Part shown: positions 26,144 through 36,059 of the stretch, piece by piece
How positions within the stretch are numbered: position 1 is the first letter of the stretch
Layout of the letters: each line of letters starts with the position of its first letter
Assembly (NCBI RefSeq): GCF_000152785.1
Contig: NZ_CH672414.1
Coordinates: forward strand, 2,917,350-2,981,349
Source: Yoonia vestfoldensis SKA53
Lineage (GTDB): Bacteria; Pseudomonadota; Alphaproteobacteria; Rhodobacterales; Rhodobacteraceae
Reading direction: 5' to 3'
DNA: 64,000 nt
Made by a program: the position numbers and the translations under genes
The notes under the pieces: generated by a model
Told to the model about the DNA's origin: nothing
What the model saw: the letters and a program-made list of their open reading frames with translations, nothing else
Databases searched by the model: none

Positions 26144-28636
26144 ATGAAAACGCAAGTCAAAGCATTGGTTGTGGGCGGCGGCGCTGTCGGCACCTCGATT
26201 GCTTATCATCTGGCCAAGGCGGGCTGGGATGATGTCATGCTGCTGGAACGCGATGAATTGACGTCGGGGTCCACTTGGCACGCTGCGGGCCTGTTGCCTT
26301 TGTTCAACATGTCCTTTGCTACGACCCATATCCACAAATATTCGGTCGATTTCTATAAATCATTGGAGGCGGAAACCGGCCTGAACGCGGGTTTCGCCGT
26401 CGTCGGCAATTTGCGCATGGCACAGACGCAAGAACGCATGGATGAATTCATGCTTTACGCATCAACAGCCGAAACATGCGACGTGCCTTATGTCTGGATG
26501 ACGCCCGACCAGATCAAGGCGAAATGGCCGTTGATCCGCACGGATGATCTGAAAGGCGCGCTTTATCACCACACCGACGGCTATATTAACCCCGCCGATG
26601 TGACGCAGGCGATGGCCAAGGGCGCGCGCCAGCGCGGGGTTGCGATTGAACGCAAATGGCAGGCCGATGCGTTCCACTGGAACGGCACGCATTGGGAAGT
26701 CACCTGCACCAAGATGGTGGAAAAGGGCGGCAACCTGGTGCCGTCTGACGAACAGATCACCATCACCGCCGAACATGTCGTCACCGCCAGCGGCAACCAT
26801 GCCCAAACGACTGCGAAAAAGCTTGGCATCAAGATCCCCGCGATCCCCGTTGAACACCAGTTCATCGTGATGGACCAAGACCCCGCGCTGGTGCAGTTCC
26901 GTGCCGAAGGCAATGTCGAACATCCCGTGGTCCGCGACGCGGATGCGCAATCCTATGTGCGCGAAGAACGTGGCGGCTGGATTTTGGGCGTCTATGAAAA
27001 GAACGCGCCCGCTGTGTTCGAATATGGCGTGCCTGACAGTTTCCGCGCCGATCTGTTCCCGCTGGATCTGGAGCGGATCGAAGACCAATATATGGCGATG
27101 ATCCACCGGATTCCGTCTTGCGAAAACTCTGGCCTGAAGGACGATTTCAACGGGCCGATCTGTTACACCCCCGATGGCAACCCGCTCGTTGGTCCGGCAC
27201 CCGGATTGCGCAACATGTGGCTGGCCGAAGGGTTTTCCTTTGGGATCACCGCCGCTGGCGGCACCGGCTATTACCTTGCGCAGATGATGGTGCATGGCGA
27301 GGCCGAGATCGACATGGCATCGCTTGACCCCAAGCGGTACGGCAATTGGATGACCACCGAATTTGCCGCGCGCAAGAACGAAGAATGTTACGACCACGTC
27401 TATATCCTGCACCATCCGGACGAAGAACGCCCCGCCTGCCGCCCGCTGCGCACATCGCCCGCCTATGACCGCCAATCCGCGCGCGGCGCGCAATTCGGCT
27501 TTGTGAACGGCTGGGAACGGCCCAATTACTATGCCCCTGCTGGTTTCAACGACCATGACGCGCGGTCCTTCCGGCGTGGTGGCTGGTGGCAATATGCGGT
27601 GGAAGAGGCCAAGGCGATCCGCGAAGGTGTCGGCCTGATCGACGCGACCGCCTTTACCAAGCACCGGATCACGGGTGCCGGTGCCACGGCATTTCTGGAC
27701 TGGTTCACAACCAACAAATTGCCGCGCATTGGCCGGATCAACCTGACCTATGCGCTGACCGCGCACGGCACGACGCGCACCGAATATACCATCGTGCGTA
27801 ACGCCGAGAATGATTATTACCTCGTTTCTGCGGGCGCATGGACCGCCTATGATCAGGATTACCTGCTCAAGGCGATTGAAGACAAAGAAGCCGAATTTGG
27901 CCGCATCAACGCCCAAGACGTGACGACACAATGGGGCGTTTTCGCCATTGCTGGCCCGAAATCCCGTGATGTGCTGGCCGCGGTGATCAAGGATGCAGAC
28001 CCCGCCACCGCCCTGTCGAACAAGCGTTTCCCATGGCTGTCCGCACAAAGGATCGAACTGGGCATGTGTCCGGTGAATGCGATCCGCGTCGCCTATACCG
28101 GCGAGCTTGGCTGGGAATTGCACCACCCGATCGAGATGCAGAATTATCTGTTCGATCTGCTGGAAAAGGCAGGCGCGCCACATGGCATGAAACTGGTCGG
28201 CGCGCGGGCGCAAAACTGGCTGCGGCAGGAAAAATCGTACCGCGCCTTTGGCAATGAACTGGGCCGCGATGCCACCCCGCTCGAGGCTGATCTGCCGCGT
28301 TTCGTGGACCTGTCCAAAGATTTCCACGGCAAAGACGCGCTGCTGGAAAAGGGTATCCGCAGCAAATGCGTCACCTTGCTGATCGACGGGCCAAGCGATG
28401 CTGACCCATGGGGCCGCGAGGCATTGTATCACGGCGACACCCGTGTCGGGCGTCTGACCTCGGGCGGCTATTCGGTGGCTTTCGGCAAATCCATCGGCAT
28501 GGGCTATGTCAAACCCGAAATGGCGGTTGTCGGCACCAAGCTACAGGTCAAGATGCTGGACCAATTGTGGCCTGCCGAGATTGTCGAAGACAGCCCCTAT
28601 GACCCGCAGAATGCCAAGATCCGTATCGACGGCTAG
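26144..28636 (+). CDS. FAD-dependent dimethylglycine/sarcosine dehydrogenase-like protein with GcvT domain
   Basis: 830 aa. The N-terminal half is a DAO-type flavoprotein: dinucleotide fold VVGGGAVGTSIAYHLAK and GSTWHAAG, whose H46 is the residue that binds FAD covalently in dimethylglycine dehydrogenase. The C-terminal half (about 430-830) is a GcvT-like aminomethyltransferase/tetrahydrofolate domain (YTGELGWELHHPIEMQNYLFDLL, KGIRSKCVTLLIDG). The family demethylates N-methylated amines and passes the one-carbon unit to folate. GGGGAA precedes the ATG at 26144; a further ATG at 26123 is less likely. The exact substrate is unknown. Confidence 0.92.
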   Translation: MKTQVKALVVGGGAVGTSIAYHLAKAGWDDVMLLERDELTSGSTWHAAGLLPLFNMSFATTHIHKYSVDFYKSLEAETGLNAGFAVVGNLRMAQTQERMDEFMLYASTAETCDVPYVWMTPDQIKAKWPLIRTDDLKGALYHHTDGYINPADVTQAMAKGARQRGVAIERKWQADAFHWNGTHWEVTCTKMVEKGGNLVPSDEQITITAEHVVTASGNHAQTTAKKLGIKIPAIPVEHQFIVMDQDPALVQFRAEGNVEHPVVRDADAQSYVREERGGWILGVYEKNAPAVFEYGVPDSFRADLFPLDLERIEDQYMAMIHRIPSCENSGLKDDFNGPICYTPDGNPLVGPAPGLRNMWLAEGFSFGITAAGGTGYYLAQMMVHGEAEIDMASLDPKRYGNWMTTEFAARKNEECYDHVYILHHPDEERPACRPLRTSPAYDRQSARGAQFGFVNGWERPNYYAPAGFNDHDARSFRRGGWWQYAVEEAKAIREGVGLIDATAFTKHRITGAGATAFLDWFTTNKLPRIGRINLTYALTAHGTTRTEYTIVRNAENDYYLVSAGAWTAYDQDYLLKAIEDKEAEFGRINAQDVTTQWGVFAIAGPKSRDVLAAVIKDADPATALSNKRFPWLSAQRIELGMCPVNAIRVAYTGELGWELHHPIEMQNYLFDLLEKAGAPHGMKLVGARAQNWLRQEKSYRAFGNELGRDATPLEADLPRFVDLSKDFHGKDALLEKGIRSKCVTLLIDGPSDADPWGREALYHGDTRVGRLTSGGYSVAFGKSIGMGYVKPEMAVVGTKLQVKMLDQLWPAEIVEDSPYDPQNAKIRIDG

Positions 28637-28926
28637 CGCCTGCGCCGCAGCGCGATCCACCTGCGGCCCCGTATCAAAAGACGCGAGACGGGGCCTTGCA
28701 GGATAGGCAGGTCGATGGCCAGCAACAGCAGCCCGACAGGGATCATCCACAGGCCCAGGACCGGCAAAACGGCCAGCAGGCCAGCGATCACGAACAAAAG
28801 GCCGAATACGACGCGAAAGACCATCCAGCCCGGCTGACCCAATCGCTTCATCCCCGGGACGCGGAGCGCGATCTTGCGATACTGCCGGTCGAATCTGGCC
28901 TTGATATGGTGGTCTTTGCGCTGCAT
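28633..28926 (-). CDS. Small membrane protein of unknown function
   Basis: 97 aa, basic at both ends, with two closely spaced hydrophobic segments (MVFRVVFGLLFVIAGLLAVLP and LGLWMIPVGLLLLAIDLP). The layout resembles the small PGPGW-type membrane family, but the signature tetrad is not exact here, so I leave it unnamed. It converges with the large flavoprotein gene, sharing stop-codon bases. Confidence 0.7.
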   Translation of the reverse strand: MQRKDHHIKARFDRQYRKIALRVPGMKRLGQPGWMVFRVVFGLLFVIAGLLAVLPVLGLWMIPVGLLLLAIDLPILQGPVSRLLIRGRRWIALRRRR

Positions 28927-28990
28927 CGAGTGCAGTTATATCGGCGCTTTACGCTTTGTAAGGGCGCGATGCTGCGCCTTGTGCAAAAAA

Positions 28991-30061
28991 TCAGCGGAAC
29001 CGCGCAGGTAGCAGCGCCGCCACCATTTCAGCGCCAATTTCGAGCGGCTTTCCGCCGACAAGATCGGCCAGGAACTGGCTGGCTCCGGGTGCAGATTGCA
29101 TGCCGTAGCCACCTTGGCCCGCGCACCAGATGAAACCGGGATGCGCGGGGTCCGGCCCCAGCACAAGGTTGCGATCCGGCGAAAACGTGCGCAGCCCCGC
29201 CCATGACGCCAGCAGACGGGTCACGGGCGTGGTGACGTTTTGTGCATAACGCGCCAGCCCTTCGGCCAGCACCATGTCATCGGCATAGGCGTCATGGGGG
29301 TCTGTGGGGTCTTCCTCGGCGGGGGACACGATCAGCGCGCCGGCATCTGGTTTGGCATACCAGCCTTCGCCTGCGCCAAAGACCATCGGCCAAGCGCGCA
29401 GGTCATGCCCGTCAGGCGCGGGAATCCGCGCCATCGACCGGCGCAGGGGTTGGAACCCCAAAGGGGCCACCCCCGCCATGGCGGCGATCACATCGACCCA
29501 TGCGCCAGCGGCATTAACCAGTTGGCGCGCTGCATAGTCCCCAGCCTTGGTGCTGACAGCCCAGCCTTGCGCGGTGCGACTGATCGCCGTCACCTCGGCC
29601 TTGGTGATGATCTGCGCGCCATTGCCGCGCGCGGTTTTCGCGAATGTCTGGATCAACCTGTCGGTGTCGATATCCCATGCCCCCGGATCATAGGCCGCAC
29701 GATCGACATGGGCGGGGTTCAGCACAGGGATCAGCGCCAAGGCCTCATCCATCGTGATCTCGGCCATCTGCATCGCCTGCACGTCGGCTGCGAACAGATC
29801 AGCCTCGCCCTTGCTGCCGACCAGCATCAACCCGCGCGGCGACAGCACATCGGCGCTGCGATGAAAATCAAGACTGGCGCGGTTCAGCGCGACTGTCGAC
29901 GGCTTGCCGTAATGTTGCTCGAACAAGGCGGCAGAGCGGCCAGAGGCGTGATAGGCCAGCGCGTCTTCGCGTTCCAGCAGCGTGACGCTGCCCAAGGCCG
30001 ACAGGCGCGCTGCGGCGGAAATGCCGGCGATCCCACCGCCGATGATCAGGAAATCATTCAT
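28991..30061 (-). CDS. FAD-dependent amino-acid/amine oxidoreductase (DAO/DadA family)
   Basis: 356 aa with an N-terminal FAD fold IIGGGIAGISAAARLSALG and ASGRSAALFEQHYG, as in glycine oxidase and D-amino-acid dehydrogenase relatives. A second FAD segment near the C-terminus is GAGQGGYGMQSAPGAS-like (WCAGQGGYGMQSAP). It probably oxidises a small amine or amino acid. It overlaps the aldo/keto reductase by ATGA, so the two are cotranscribed. Confidence 0.88.
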   Translation of the reverse strand: MNDFLIIGGGIAGISAAARLSALGSVTLLEREDALAYHASGRSAALFEQHYGKPSTVALNRASLDFHRSADVLSPRGLMLVGSKGEADLFAADVQAMQMAEITMDEALALIPVLNPAHVDRAAYDPGAWDIDTDRLIQTFAKTARGNGAQIITKAEVTAISRTAQGWAVSTKAGDYAARQLVNAAGAWVDVIAAMAGVAPLGFQPLRRSMARIPAPDGHDLRAWPMVFGAGEGWYAKPDAGALIVSPAEEDPTDPHDAYADDMVLAEGLARYAQNVTTPVTRLLASWAGLRTFSPDRNLVLGPDPAHPGFIWCAGQGGYGMQSAPGASQFLADLVGGKPLEIGAEMVAALLPARFR

Positions 30062-30990
30062 GCCTCTTCCAGCCGGTCAGTGGCCGGTGGCGGCGCAGGG
30101 CTGAGCGCTGTGATCTGTGCATAGATATCTGCCGACATTGTGAAATCCGCTGCCGCCAGCGACGGGCGCAATTGCGCCAATGACCGGGCCGAGATGATGG
30201 GCGATGGCCGTGTCGCATGGGTCATGACCCATGCCACGGCGAGCGTGGCGGGGTCGGTGCTTGCATCGCGGGCCAAGGCGGTCAGGCGCGCGGCCACATC
30301 ATGCATCCAGCCCTGACCATACCGCACCGCATAGCGCGGATCATCGGTCAGCCGCCCGGTGCCGCCGCTGGCATATTTGCCGGTCAGCAACCCGCCACCC
30401 AAAGGCGAATAGGGCACCAGCGCGATGCCCTGATCCTGCGCCATTGGGAAAATCTCGACCTCGGCCTGTCGTTTGACCAAGGAATACATCGGCTGCATCA
30501 CATCGATCCGGGTGCCAAGATCGCGCGCCACGGCTTGCGCTTTCATCACCTGCCAGGCGGCGTAATTGGACACGCCGATATGCCGGATCGCACCGCGCGC
30601 TTGCAGCTCTGCCATGGTGGCAAAGGTTTCTTGCAGCGGCGTGTCATCGTCAAACCGGTGCAGATACAGCAGATCAACCTGATCGCGTTGCAACTGGCTG
30701 CGGCAGATGTCGAATTGCGCCAGAATATTGGCCCGCCCCGCCCCGCCGGTATAGCCGACCTTGGTCGCCAGATAGATCTTGTCGTGCTCATGCTTGATCA
30801 GCTGGCCAAGGATCTTTTCGGCTGCCCCATCGGTATAGCGCACGGCGGTGTCGAAATGGGTGATACCGGCGGCACGCGCGGCGTCATACATGGCGGCACT
30901 TTCGGCCGCATCGGCCTTGCCGCCAAATTGCATTGTGCCGAAGGTCAGGCGGGAAACGGGCGTGCCGTCTTGTGTGGTCAGCTGTGTCAT
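30058..30990 (-). CDS. Aldo/keto reductase
   Basis: 310 aa TIM-barrel NADPH-dependent oxidoreductase. The catalytic tetrad is visible: Asp and Tyr in THFDTAVRYTDG, Lys in YLATKVG, His in YLHRFDDD. The C-terminal cofactor region has PSPIISARSLAQLRPSL. The start at 30990 is the ATG just before the first strand (MTQLTTQDGTPVSRLTFG). The substrate is unknown; coupling to the amine oxidase suggests it could handle the carbonyl product, which is an inference. Confidence 0.9.
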   Translation of the reverse strand: MTQLTTQDGTPVSRLTFGTMQFGGKADAAESAAMYDAARAAGITHFDTAVRYTDGAAEKILGQLIKHEHDKIYLATKVGYTGGAGRANILAQFDICRSQLQRDQVDLLYLHRFDDDTPLQETFATMAELQARGAIRHIGVSNYAAWQVMKAQAVARDLGTRIDVMQPMYSLVKRQAEVEIFPMAQDQGIALVPYSPLGGGLLTGKYASGGTGRLTDDPRYAVRYGQGWMHDVAARLTALARDASTDPATLAVAWVMTHATRPSPIISARSLAQLRPSLAAADFTMSADIYAQITALSPAPPPATDRLEEA

Positions 30991-31094
30991 GCCGGCAATC
31001 TGGCACGGCGCTGGGCCGATGAAAAGCGGCGGCGCAGCTAAATTTCGACCCCCGCACCTGTTGCAAAGCCGGTTTGTGAGCATGGCGTTGGCCC

Positions 31095-31136
31095 TGACGG
31101 GGTTTGCATGACGGGGTTTACGTCGGGGGGTTTACA
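31095..31136 (+). repeat. Three tandem 14-bp repeats upstream of nadD
   Basis: Units TGACGGGGTTTGCA (31095), TGACGGGGTTTACG (31109) and TCGGGGGGTTTACA (31123) follow one another without spacing in the 180-base gap between the divergent aldo/keto reductase and nadD genes. The regular 14-base period is directly visible. Possible operator, or simple slippage. Confidence 0.85.
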
Positions 31137-31170
31137 TTTTGCCGCCCAGCCTGCTTGTTGCGGCAAGGTA

Positions 31171-31788
31171 ATGGGGCCGATAAGGGGCGCAAACTTGCAC
31201 GGCTTTCCGGTGGCAAAGGCAGGACAGGTGATCGGGCTGCTCGGCGGGTCGTTTGATCCGGCGCATCACGGCCATGTGCATATCACCAAGGCCGCGCTGA
31301 CGCGGTTCGGGCTGGACAAGGTCTGGTGGCTGGTCAGCCCCGGCAATCCGCTGAAACGCAACGGGCCTGCGCCGCTGTCCCAGCGCATGCAGGCGGCACA
31401 AGCCCTGATGCGACACCCCCGCGTGACTATCACCGACATAGAGGCCCAGCTTGGCACCCGCCATACCGCGCAAACGCTGGTGGCCTTGCGCAGGCATTAT
31501 CCGGGGGTGCGGTTCGTCTGGCTGATGGGGGCCGACAATCTGGCGCAATTGCACCGTTGGCAGGATTGGCGCTGGATCATGGACAACGTGCCGGTCGGCG
31601 TGATCGCGCGGCCCGATGACCGGATTTCGGCGCGCCTGTCAAAAGCAGCGCGGATCTATGGTGCCGCCCAATTGCCCGACAGGGCCAGTCATCGTCTGGG
31701 GCGGGCGCAAGCCCCTGCGTGGTCATTCATCAACCTGCCGATGTCGCATCAATCGTCCTCGGCGATCCGCGCGCGGGGCGAATGGTGA
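31171..31788 (+). CDS. nadD: Nicotinate-nucleotide adenylyltransferase
   Basis: 205 aa. The nucleotidyltransferase motif [18 protein letters not shown] and the C-terminal SSSAIRARG are diagnostic of NadD, which makes nicotinic acid adenine dinucleotide in NAD synthesis. The start at 31171 ([11 protein letters not shown]) is preferred; the open frame further upstream is encoded by the tandem-repeat region and is unlikely to be translated. Its stop overlaps the dacB start. Confidence 0.95.
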   Translation: MGPIRGANLHGFPVAKAGQVIGLLGGSFDPAHHGHVHITKAALTRFGLDKVWWLVSPGNPLKRNGPAPLSQRMQAAQALMRHPRVTITDIEAQLGTRHTAQTLVALRRHYPGVRFVWLMGADNLAQLHRWQDWRWIMDNVPVGVIARPDDRISARLSKAARIYGAAQLPDRASHRLGRAQAPAWSFINLPMSHQSSSAIRARGEW

Positions 31789-33254
31789 TGCGACCGACGC
31801 GGCGGCAGATGCTGGCAGGGCTTGGCGCGACCCTTGCGACCGGCGCTTATGCCGAAGCGCCGCTGCGGTCCTACCGTCCCATCGCCCGGGTATCGCCGCG
31901 CGCTGCGCTGGACAGCATTGTCGCCCGTGCGGGGATCAGCGGGCAGGTCGGCGTGGCGCTGGGTGATCCGGCCACGGGGGAGGTGCTGGAAACATATAAC
32001 GCCGCCGCGCCGCTGCCACCGGCCAGCGTGACAAAGGCGGTCACGGCGCTTTACGCGCTCGAAACTCTGGGGCCGGATCACAGGTTCACGACACGCGTTC
32101 TTGCTCAAGGCACGCTACAGGGCGGTATTTTAGATGGTCATTTGATCCTTGCAGGTGGTGGTGATCCAAATCTGGACACGGATGAGATGGCCCGACTGGT
32201 CGATGCCACCTATGCGGCCGGCCTGCGCGAGGTCAGGGGTGATTTTCTGGTCTGGGATGGCGCTTTGCCCTCGCTTGACCAGATCGACCCCGCGCAACTG
32301 CCGCATGTTGGCTATAACCCGGCACTTGGCGGGCTGAACCTGAATTACAACCGCGTGCATTTTGAATGGCGGCGGCAAGGGCAGAACTTTGTCACTGCGA
32401 TGGACGCGCGCAGCGACACCCAGCGTCCGCCTGTCACCATCGCGCGGATGCGGGTCGTGGACCGTGATCAGCCGGTATTCACCCATGCGCGTGACGGCGA
32501 TGTCGATGACTGGACTGTGGCACGCTCTGCGCTGAACGCCGAAGGATCGCGCTGGCTGCCGGTGCGCGCCCCCGCGCTTTACGCAGCCGAGGTCTTTGCG
32601 GTTTTCGCGCGCAGCAAGGGCATCATGCTTGGCCACCCCCGCGTCATCCCCGCGCTGCCGCAGGCGGTGGAACTGGCGCGCCACGACGGCCAGCCGCTGG
32701 CGGGGGTTTTGGCGCAGATGATGCGCTATTCCACCAATATCACCGCCGAGGCGCTGGGGCTGACCGCCACCGCGCGGATCGCAGGGCAGGTCCGTGGTCT
32801 GCGGATATCGGCGCAGGATATGGCGCGCTGGGCAGGCATGCGCGCGCCGGGCATTGCGCCGCAATTCGCGGATCATTCCGGCCTTGGCGATGCGTCACAG
32901 ATCAGCGCCGCCGATATGGTCGCTTTCCTGCAAGCCCGCGATGTGCAAGCACAGTTGCGTCCGCTGATGCGCGACATCAGGCTGGTGGACCAGAACCAGA
33001 CGGCGATCAGCGCGGGGCAGGTGGATGTACAGGCCAAGACCGGCACGCTGAACTTTGTCAGCGCCTTGGCGGGATATCTGCGCAGCGCGGGCGGGCGCGA
33101 CCTGAGCTTTGCGATCTTCGCCGCCGATCTGGAGGCACGCGACCGTGGCAAGGCGCTGGGCGAGGAAATCCCGCCCGGCGCGCGCCGCTGGAACGCGCAG
33201 GCGCGCCGCCTGCAACAGGATATCGTGCAGCAATGGGCATTGCGGGCCTATTAG
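31788..33254 (+). CDS. dacB: D-alanyl-D-alanine carboxypeptidase/endopeptidase (PBP4)
   Basis: 488 aa class C penicillin-binding protein. The active-site motifs are SVTK (in PPASVTKAVTALYAL), STN (in RYSTNITAEAL) and KTG (in VQAKTGTLNF). The N-terminus TRRQMLAGLGATLATGAYA looks like a twin-arginine-type export signal. It trims or cleaves peptidoglycan cross-links in the periplasm. ATG at 31788 overlaps the nadD stop (TGATG); an ATG at 31782 is also possible. Confidence 0.94.
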   Translation: MRPTRRQMLAGLGATLATGAYAEAPLRSYRPIARVSPRAALDSIVARAGISGQVGVALGDPATGEVLETYNAAAPLPPASVTKAVTALYALETLGPDHRFTTRVLAQGTLQGGILDGHLILAGGGDPNLDTDEMARLVDATYAAGLREVRGDFLVWDGALPSLDQIDPAQLPHVGYNPALGGLNLNYNRVHFEWRRQGQNFVTAMDARSDTQRPPVTIARMRVVDRDQPVFTHARDGDVDDWTVARSALNAEGSRWLPVRAPALYAAEVFAVFARSKGIMLGHPRVIPALPQAVELARHDGQPLAGVLAQMMRYSTNITAEALGLTATARIAGQVRGLRISAQDMARWAGMRAPGIAPQFADHSGLGDASQISAADMVAFLQARDVQAQLRPLMRDIRLVDQNQTAISAGQVDVQAKTGTLNFVSALAGYLRSAGGRDLSFAIFAADLEARDRGKALGEEIPPGARRWNAQARRLQQDIVQQWALRAY

Positions 33255-33262
33255 GTCTTTGG

Positions 33263-33296
33263 CATCTTCCGAGCGCAAAGATCCCCGCCGGAGGCC
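33263..33296 (-). repeat. Dispersed stop-codon-adjacent motif, copy 3
   Basis: Minus-strand copy 8 bases after the dacB stop, in the gap between dacB and the convergent TerB-like gene. The left end has the CCGGCGGGG form seen in copies 1 and 6; the central ATATTT is ATCTTT here. Confidence 0.8.
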
Positions 33297-33325
33297 AGAA
33301 TCTTTTTTTAAACTCTGTCTTTGCT

Positions 33326-33745
33326 TTACACGGTCATGTGCCGCGCCCGCGCACCACGCTCGATCGCAGCCGCATAAAGCCGGTCAAGATCCAGCTCCTC
33401 GCGGATTTCTTCGAGCATCCGCGCCTCTTGCCCTGCAATCTGGCCATCGGCGGCGGCTACATCGCATGACAATGCATAGGCGGTCTCGAACAGGCGGGTG
33501 GGCAGGGCATCGCGGATCAGGCCAAACAAGGCTTCTAGCCCGTCTTCGGGTTCCAGCAGATCGAAGACAAGCTGCGACATCTGCGGCACGCGTTCCACGT
33601 CATAGCCCGCGAACACCGGCAGGTTGTTGATCGCATTGCTGATCTTGACCAGTTCGGATGTGCGGATGTTGCCATCCGCGGCGGAAACGCTGATCATCAG
33701 AACGACCAGCGCGTCCTGAGCAGTCAATGGGCCGGCGTCTGACAT
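33326..33745 (-). CDS. TerB-like (tellurite-resistance family) protein
   Basis: 139 aa, all-helical, soluble. Two acidic DG motifs lie in similar contexts, MISVSAADGNIRTSELVKI and DVAAADGQIAGQEARMLEEI, the arrangement of the TerB fold, which binds metal with acidic residues. The cellular role is unknown, and no other ter genes are nearby. It is divergent from lysK. Confidence 0.85.
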   Translation of the reverse strand: MSDAGPLTAQDALVVLMISVSAADGNIRTSELVKISNAINNLPVFAGYDVERVPQMSQLVFDLLEPEDGLEALFGLIRDALPTRLFETAYALSCDVAAADGQIAGQEARMLEEIREELDLDRLYAAAIERGARARHMTV

Positions 33746-33856
33746 GGTCTATCCTTTTTGATACCTGTCCCATTTATTGACGCCCTGTCCGTCTCGCAAT
33801 AGGGAGTGTGCGTGCGGGCGCCATTTGGGGCGCCGCCTTTGACTGCGAGCAAGATT

Positions 33857-35431
33857 ATGACCAACCTGCGTGACGCTGCGATGACATCCAAGGCCTGGCC
33901 CTTTGAAGAAGCGCGCGCCTTGCTCAAACGCTACGAGGATGCACCGCCCGAAAAGGGCTATGTGCTGTTCGAAACTGGCTATGGCCCGTCCGGCCTGCCG
34001 CATATCGGCACCTTTGGCGAAGTGTTGCGCACCACGATGATCCGCCGCGCCTTTGCGGTGATTTCCGACATCCCCACCCGCCTGATCTGTTTTTCCGACG
34101 ATCTGGACGGGATGCGCAAGGTGCCGGGCAATGTACCCCAGCAGGACATGCTAAAGGAACATATGCACAAGCCGCTGACATCGGTGCCCGACCCGTTTGG
34201 CGCATATGAAAGTTTCGGCCATTACAACAACGCGATGCTGCGCCGTTTCCTTGATACCTTCGGGTTCGAGTATGAATTCTATTCGGCGCGCGAATTTTAT
34301 CGCACCGGCCAGTTCGATGAAATCCTGCTGCGGGCCGCTGAACGCTATGATGCGCTGATGGCGGTGATGCTGAAATCCCTGCGCGAGGAACGGCAGGAAA
34401 CCTATTCGATCTTTCTGCCGATCCACCCTGAAACCGGTCGCGTGCTGTACGTCCCGATGAAGAACGTCGATGCCGTGCGCGGCGAGGTGACGTTCGACGA
34501 TGAGGATGGCCGCGAATGGACCCTGCCGGTCACGGGCGGCAATGTAAAACTGCAATGGAAGCCCGATTTTGGCGCGCGCTGGGCCGCGCTCGACGTTGAT
34601 TTCGAGATGTATGGCAAGGAACATGCCACCAACACCGCGATCTATGACCGGATTTGCGAAATTCTGGGCGGGCGCAAGCCGAACCATTTTTCCTATGAAT
34701 TGTTTTTGGACGAGAACGGCCAGAAGATTTCCAAATCATCCGGCAACGGGATTTCGATTGACGAATGGCTGACCTATGCGGCGACGGAATCGCTCAGCTA
34801 TTTCATGTATCAAAAGCCAAAAACCGCCAAGCGGATGCATTTCGACGTGATCCCCAAGGCGGTGGACGAATACCACCAGCAATTGCGCGCCTATGCCGAT
34901 CAGGACGATGCGGGCCGCGTGAACAATCCGGTGTTCCATATCCACGGCGGCGACGTGCCGGTGTCCGACATGGTGGTGCCGTTTGCGATGCTGCTGAACC
35001 TTGCATCCGTATCAGGGGCCGAGGACAAGGATACGCTGTGGGGCTTTATCCGCCGTTATGCCCCCGATGCGTCCGCCGAAAAGAACCCCCAGATGGATCA
35101 GGCAGCAGGGTTTGCGGTGCGCTATTACAATGATTTTGTGAAGCCCGCCAAAACCTATCGCGCGCCCAGTGATCAGGAACGTGCGGCGTTGCAGGATCTG
35201 GCGGCGCGGCTGCGGGTCTGGGATGGCGGGCTTGATGCCGAAGCCCTGCAGACCATGGTCTTCGCTGTCGGCAACGACCACGGGTTCGATCCGTTGCGCA
35301 ATTGGTTCACCGCCCTTTACGAGGTGCTGCTGGGTGCCTCGCAAGGCCCGCGGTTTGGTGGGTTCATCGCGCTTTACGGTGTGGATGAAACCGTCGCCCT
35401 GATCGAGGCCCAGCTGTCCGCCGAGGTCTGA
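33857..35431 (+). CDS. lysK: Lysine--tRNA ligase, class I
   Basis: 524 aa class I LysRS. The HIGH-type motif is [16 protein letters not shown] and the KMSKS-type motif is [10 protein letters not shown]. Class I LysRS is the usual lysyl-tRNA synthetase of many alphaproteobacteria and archaea, unlike the class II enzyme of most bacteria. The start MTNLRDAAM at 33857 gives the usual N-terminus; an ATG at 33881 is possible. The ribosome site (GAGCAAG) is weak. Confidence 0.96.
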   Translation: MTNLRDAAMTSKAWPFEEARALLKRYEDAPPEKGYVLFETGYGPSGLPHIGTFGEVLRTTMIRRAFAVISDIPTRLICFSDDLDGMRKVPGNVPQQDMLKEHMHKPLTSVPDPFGAYESFGHYNNAMLRRFLDTFGFEYEFYSAREFYRTGQFDEILLRAAERYDALMAVMLKSLREERQETYSIFLPIHPETGRVLYVPMKNVDAVRGEVTFDDEDGREWTLPVTGGNVKLQWKPDFGARWAALDVDFEMYGKEHATNTAIYDRICEILGGRKPNHFSYELFLDENGQKISKSSGNGISIDEWLTYAATESLSYFMYQKPKTAKRMHFDVIPKAVDEYHQQLRAYADQDDAGRVNNPVFHIHGGDVPVSDMVVPFAMLLNLASVSGAEDKDTLWGFIRRYAPDASAEKNPQMDQAAGFAVRYYNDFVKPAKTYRAPSDQERAALQDLAARLRVWDGGLDAEALQTMVFAVGNDHGFDPLRNWFTALYEVLLGASQGPRFGGFIALYGVDETVALIEAQLSAEV

Positions 35432-35450
35432 ATTTCCGCTGCGCGCAAAC

Positions 35451-35483
35451 GCTCCGCGGGGGATATTTGGGCTCGGAAGATGG
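35451..35483 (+). repeat. Dispersed stop-codon-adjacent motif, copy 4
   Basis: Plus-strand copy starting 20 bases after the lysK stop, between two genes of the same direction. The left end has the CTCCGCGGGGG form also seen in copy 5. Confidence 0.8.
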
Positions 35484-35552
35484 GGGGCGCGAAAATGAAC
35501 TGATTGGCCTTTGGCTGCGTATCAAAGACGAAGATTGCGCGCGGAGAGGCTG

Positions 35553-35957
35553 ATGAAGGGCATTTTTGTATTCATTGTGGGTTTTTGGCTATCGGCCACG
35601 GCCCTTGTCGCACAGGATAATGCGGCCATCACCGGCGTGATCGGTGACCAGTTGCAGGCCTTCAACGACCGCGATGTTGCGGCGGCCTGGTCCTATGCCA
35701 GCCCCAATATCAAGCGCCTGTTCGGCAATGAGGGCAATTTCGCCGCGATGGTCCAGCAAGGCTATCCGATGGTCTGGGACAATGCCGATGTGCGGTTTCT
35801 GGACCTGCGCGATGTGGCGGGGTTTGTCTGGCAAAAGGTGATGATCCGCGATGCGCAGGGCGCGCTGCATCTGCTGGATTACCAGATGATTGAAACGGCT
35901 GATGGCTGGCAGATCAATGGTGTGACGCTGTTGCCTGCACCCGATGTCGGGGCCTGA
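35553..35957 (+). CDS. Exported DUF4864-type protein
   Basis: 134 aa. A signal peptide (MKGIFVFIVGFWLSATALVAQ) precedes a small alpha/beta domain: ITGVIGDQLQAFNDRDVAAAWSYASPNIKRLFGNEGNFAAMVQQGYPMV and DYQMIETADGWQINGVTLLP. This is the DUF4864 pattern as I recall it; the function is unknown. GGAGAGG sits just before the ATG at 35553. Confidence 0.8.
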   Translation: MKGIFVFIVGFWLSATALVAQDNAAITGVIGDQLQAFNDRDVAAAWSYASPNIKRLFGNEGNFAAMVQQGYPMVWDNADVRFLDLRDVAGFVWQKVMIRDAQGALHLLDYQMIETADGWQINGVTLLPAPDVGA

Positions 35958-36059
35958 GGCGCCCGTTGCGCGGCCCAGCGTAACGGTGGTGTCAGCCGGT
36001 CTTTAACTCTCTGGGATATCCTGTCGGCAGTTGCGCAGCACAGCCTTTGGGGATCATCC

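Noticed and set aside
26462..28432. 656-codon minus-strand frame
   Set aside because: Mirror of the covalent-FAD oxidoreductase gene; composition is typical of a shadow frame.
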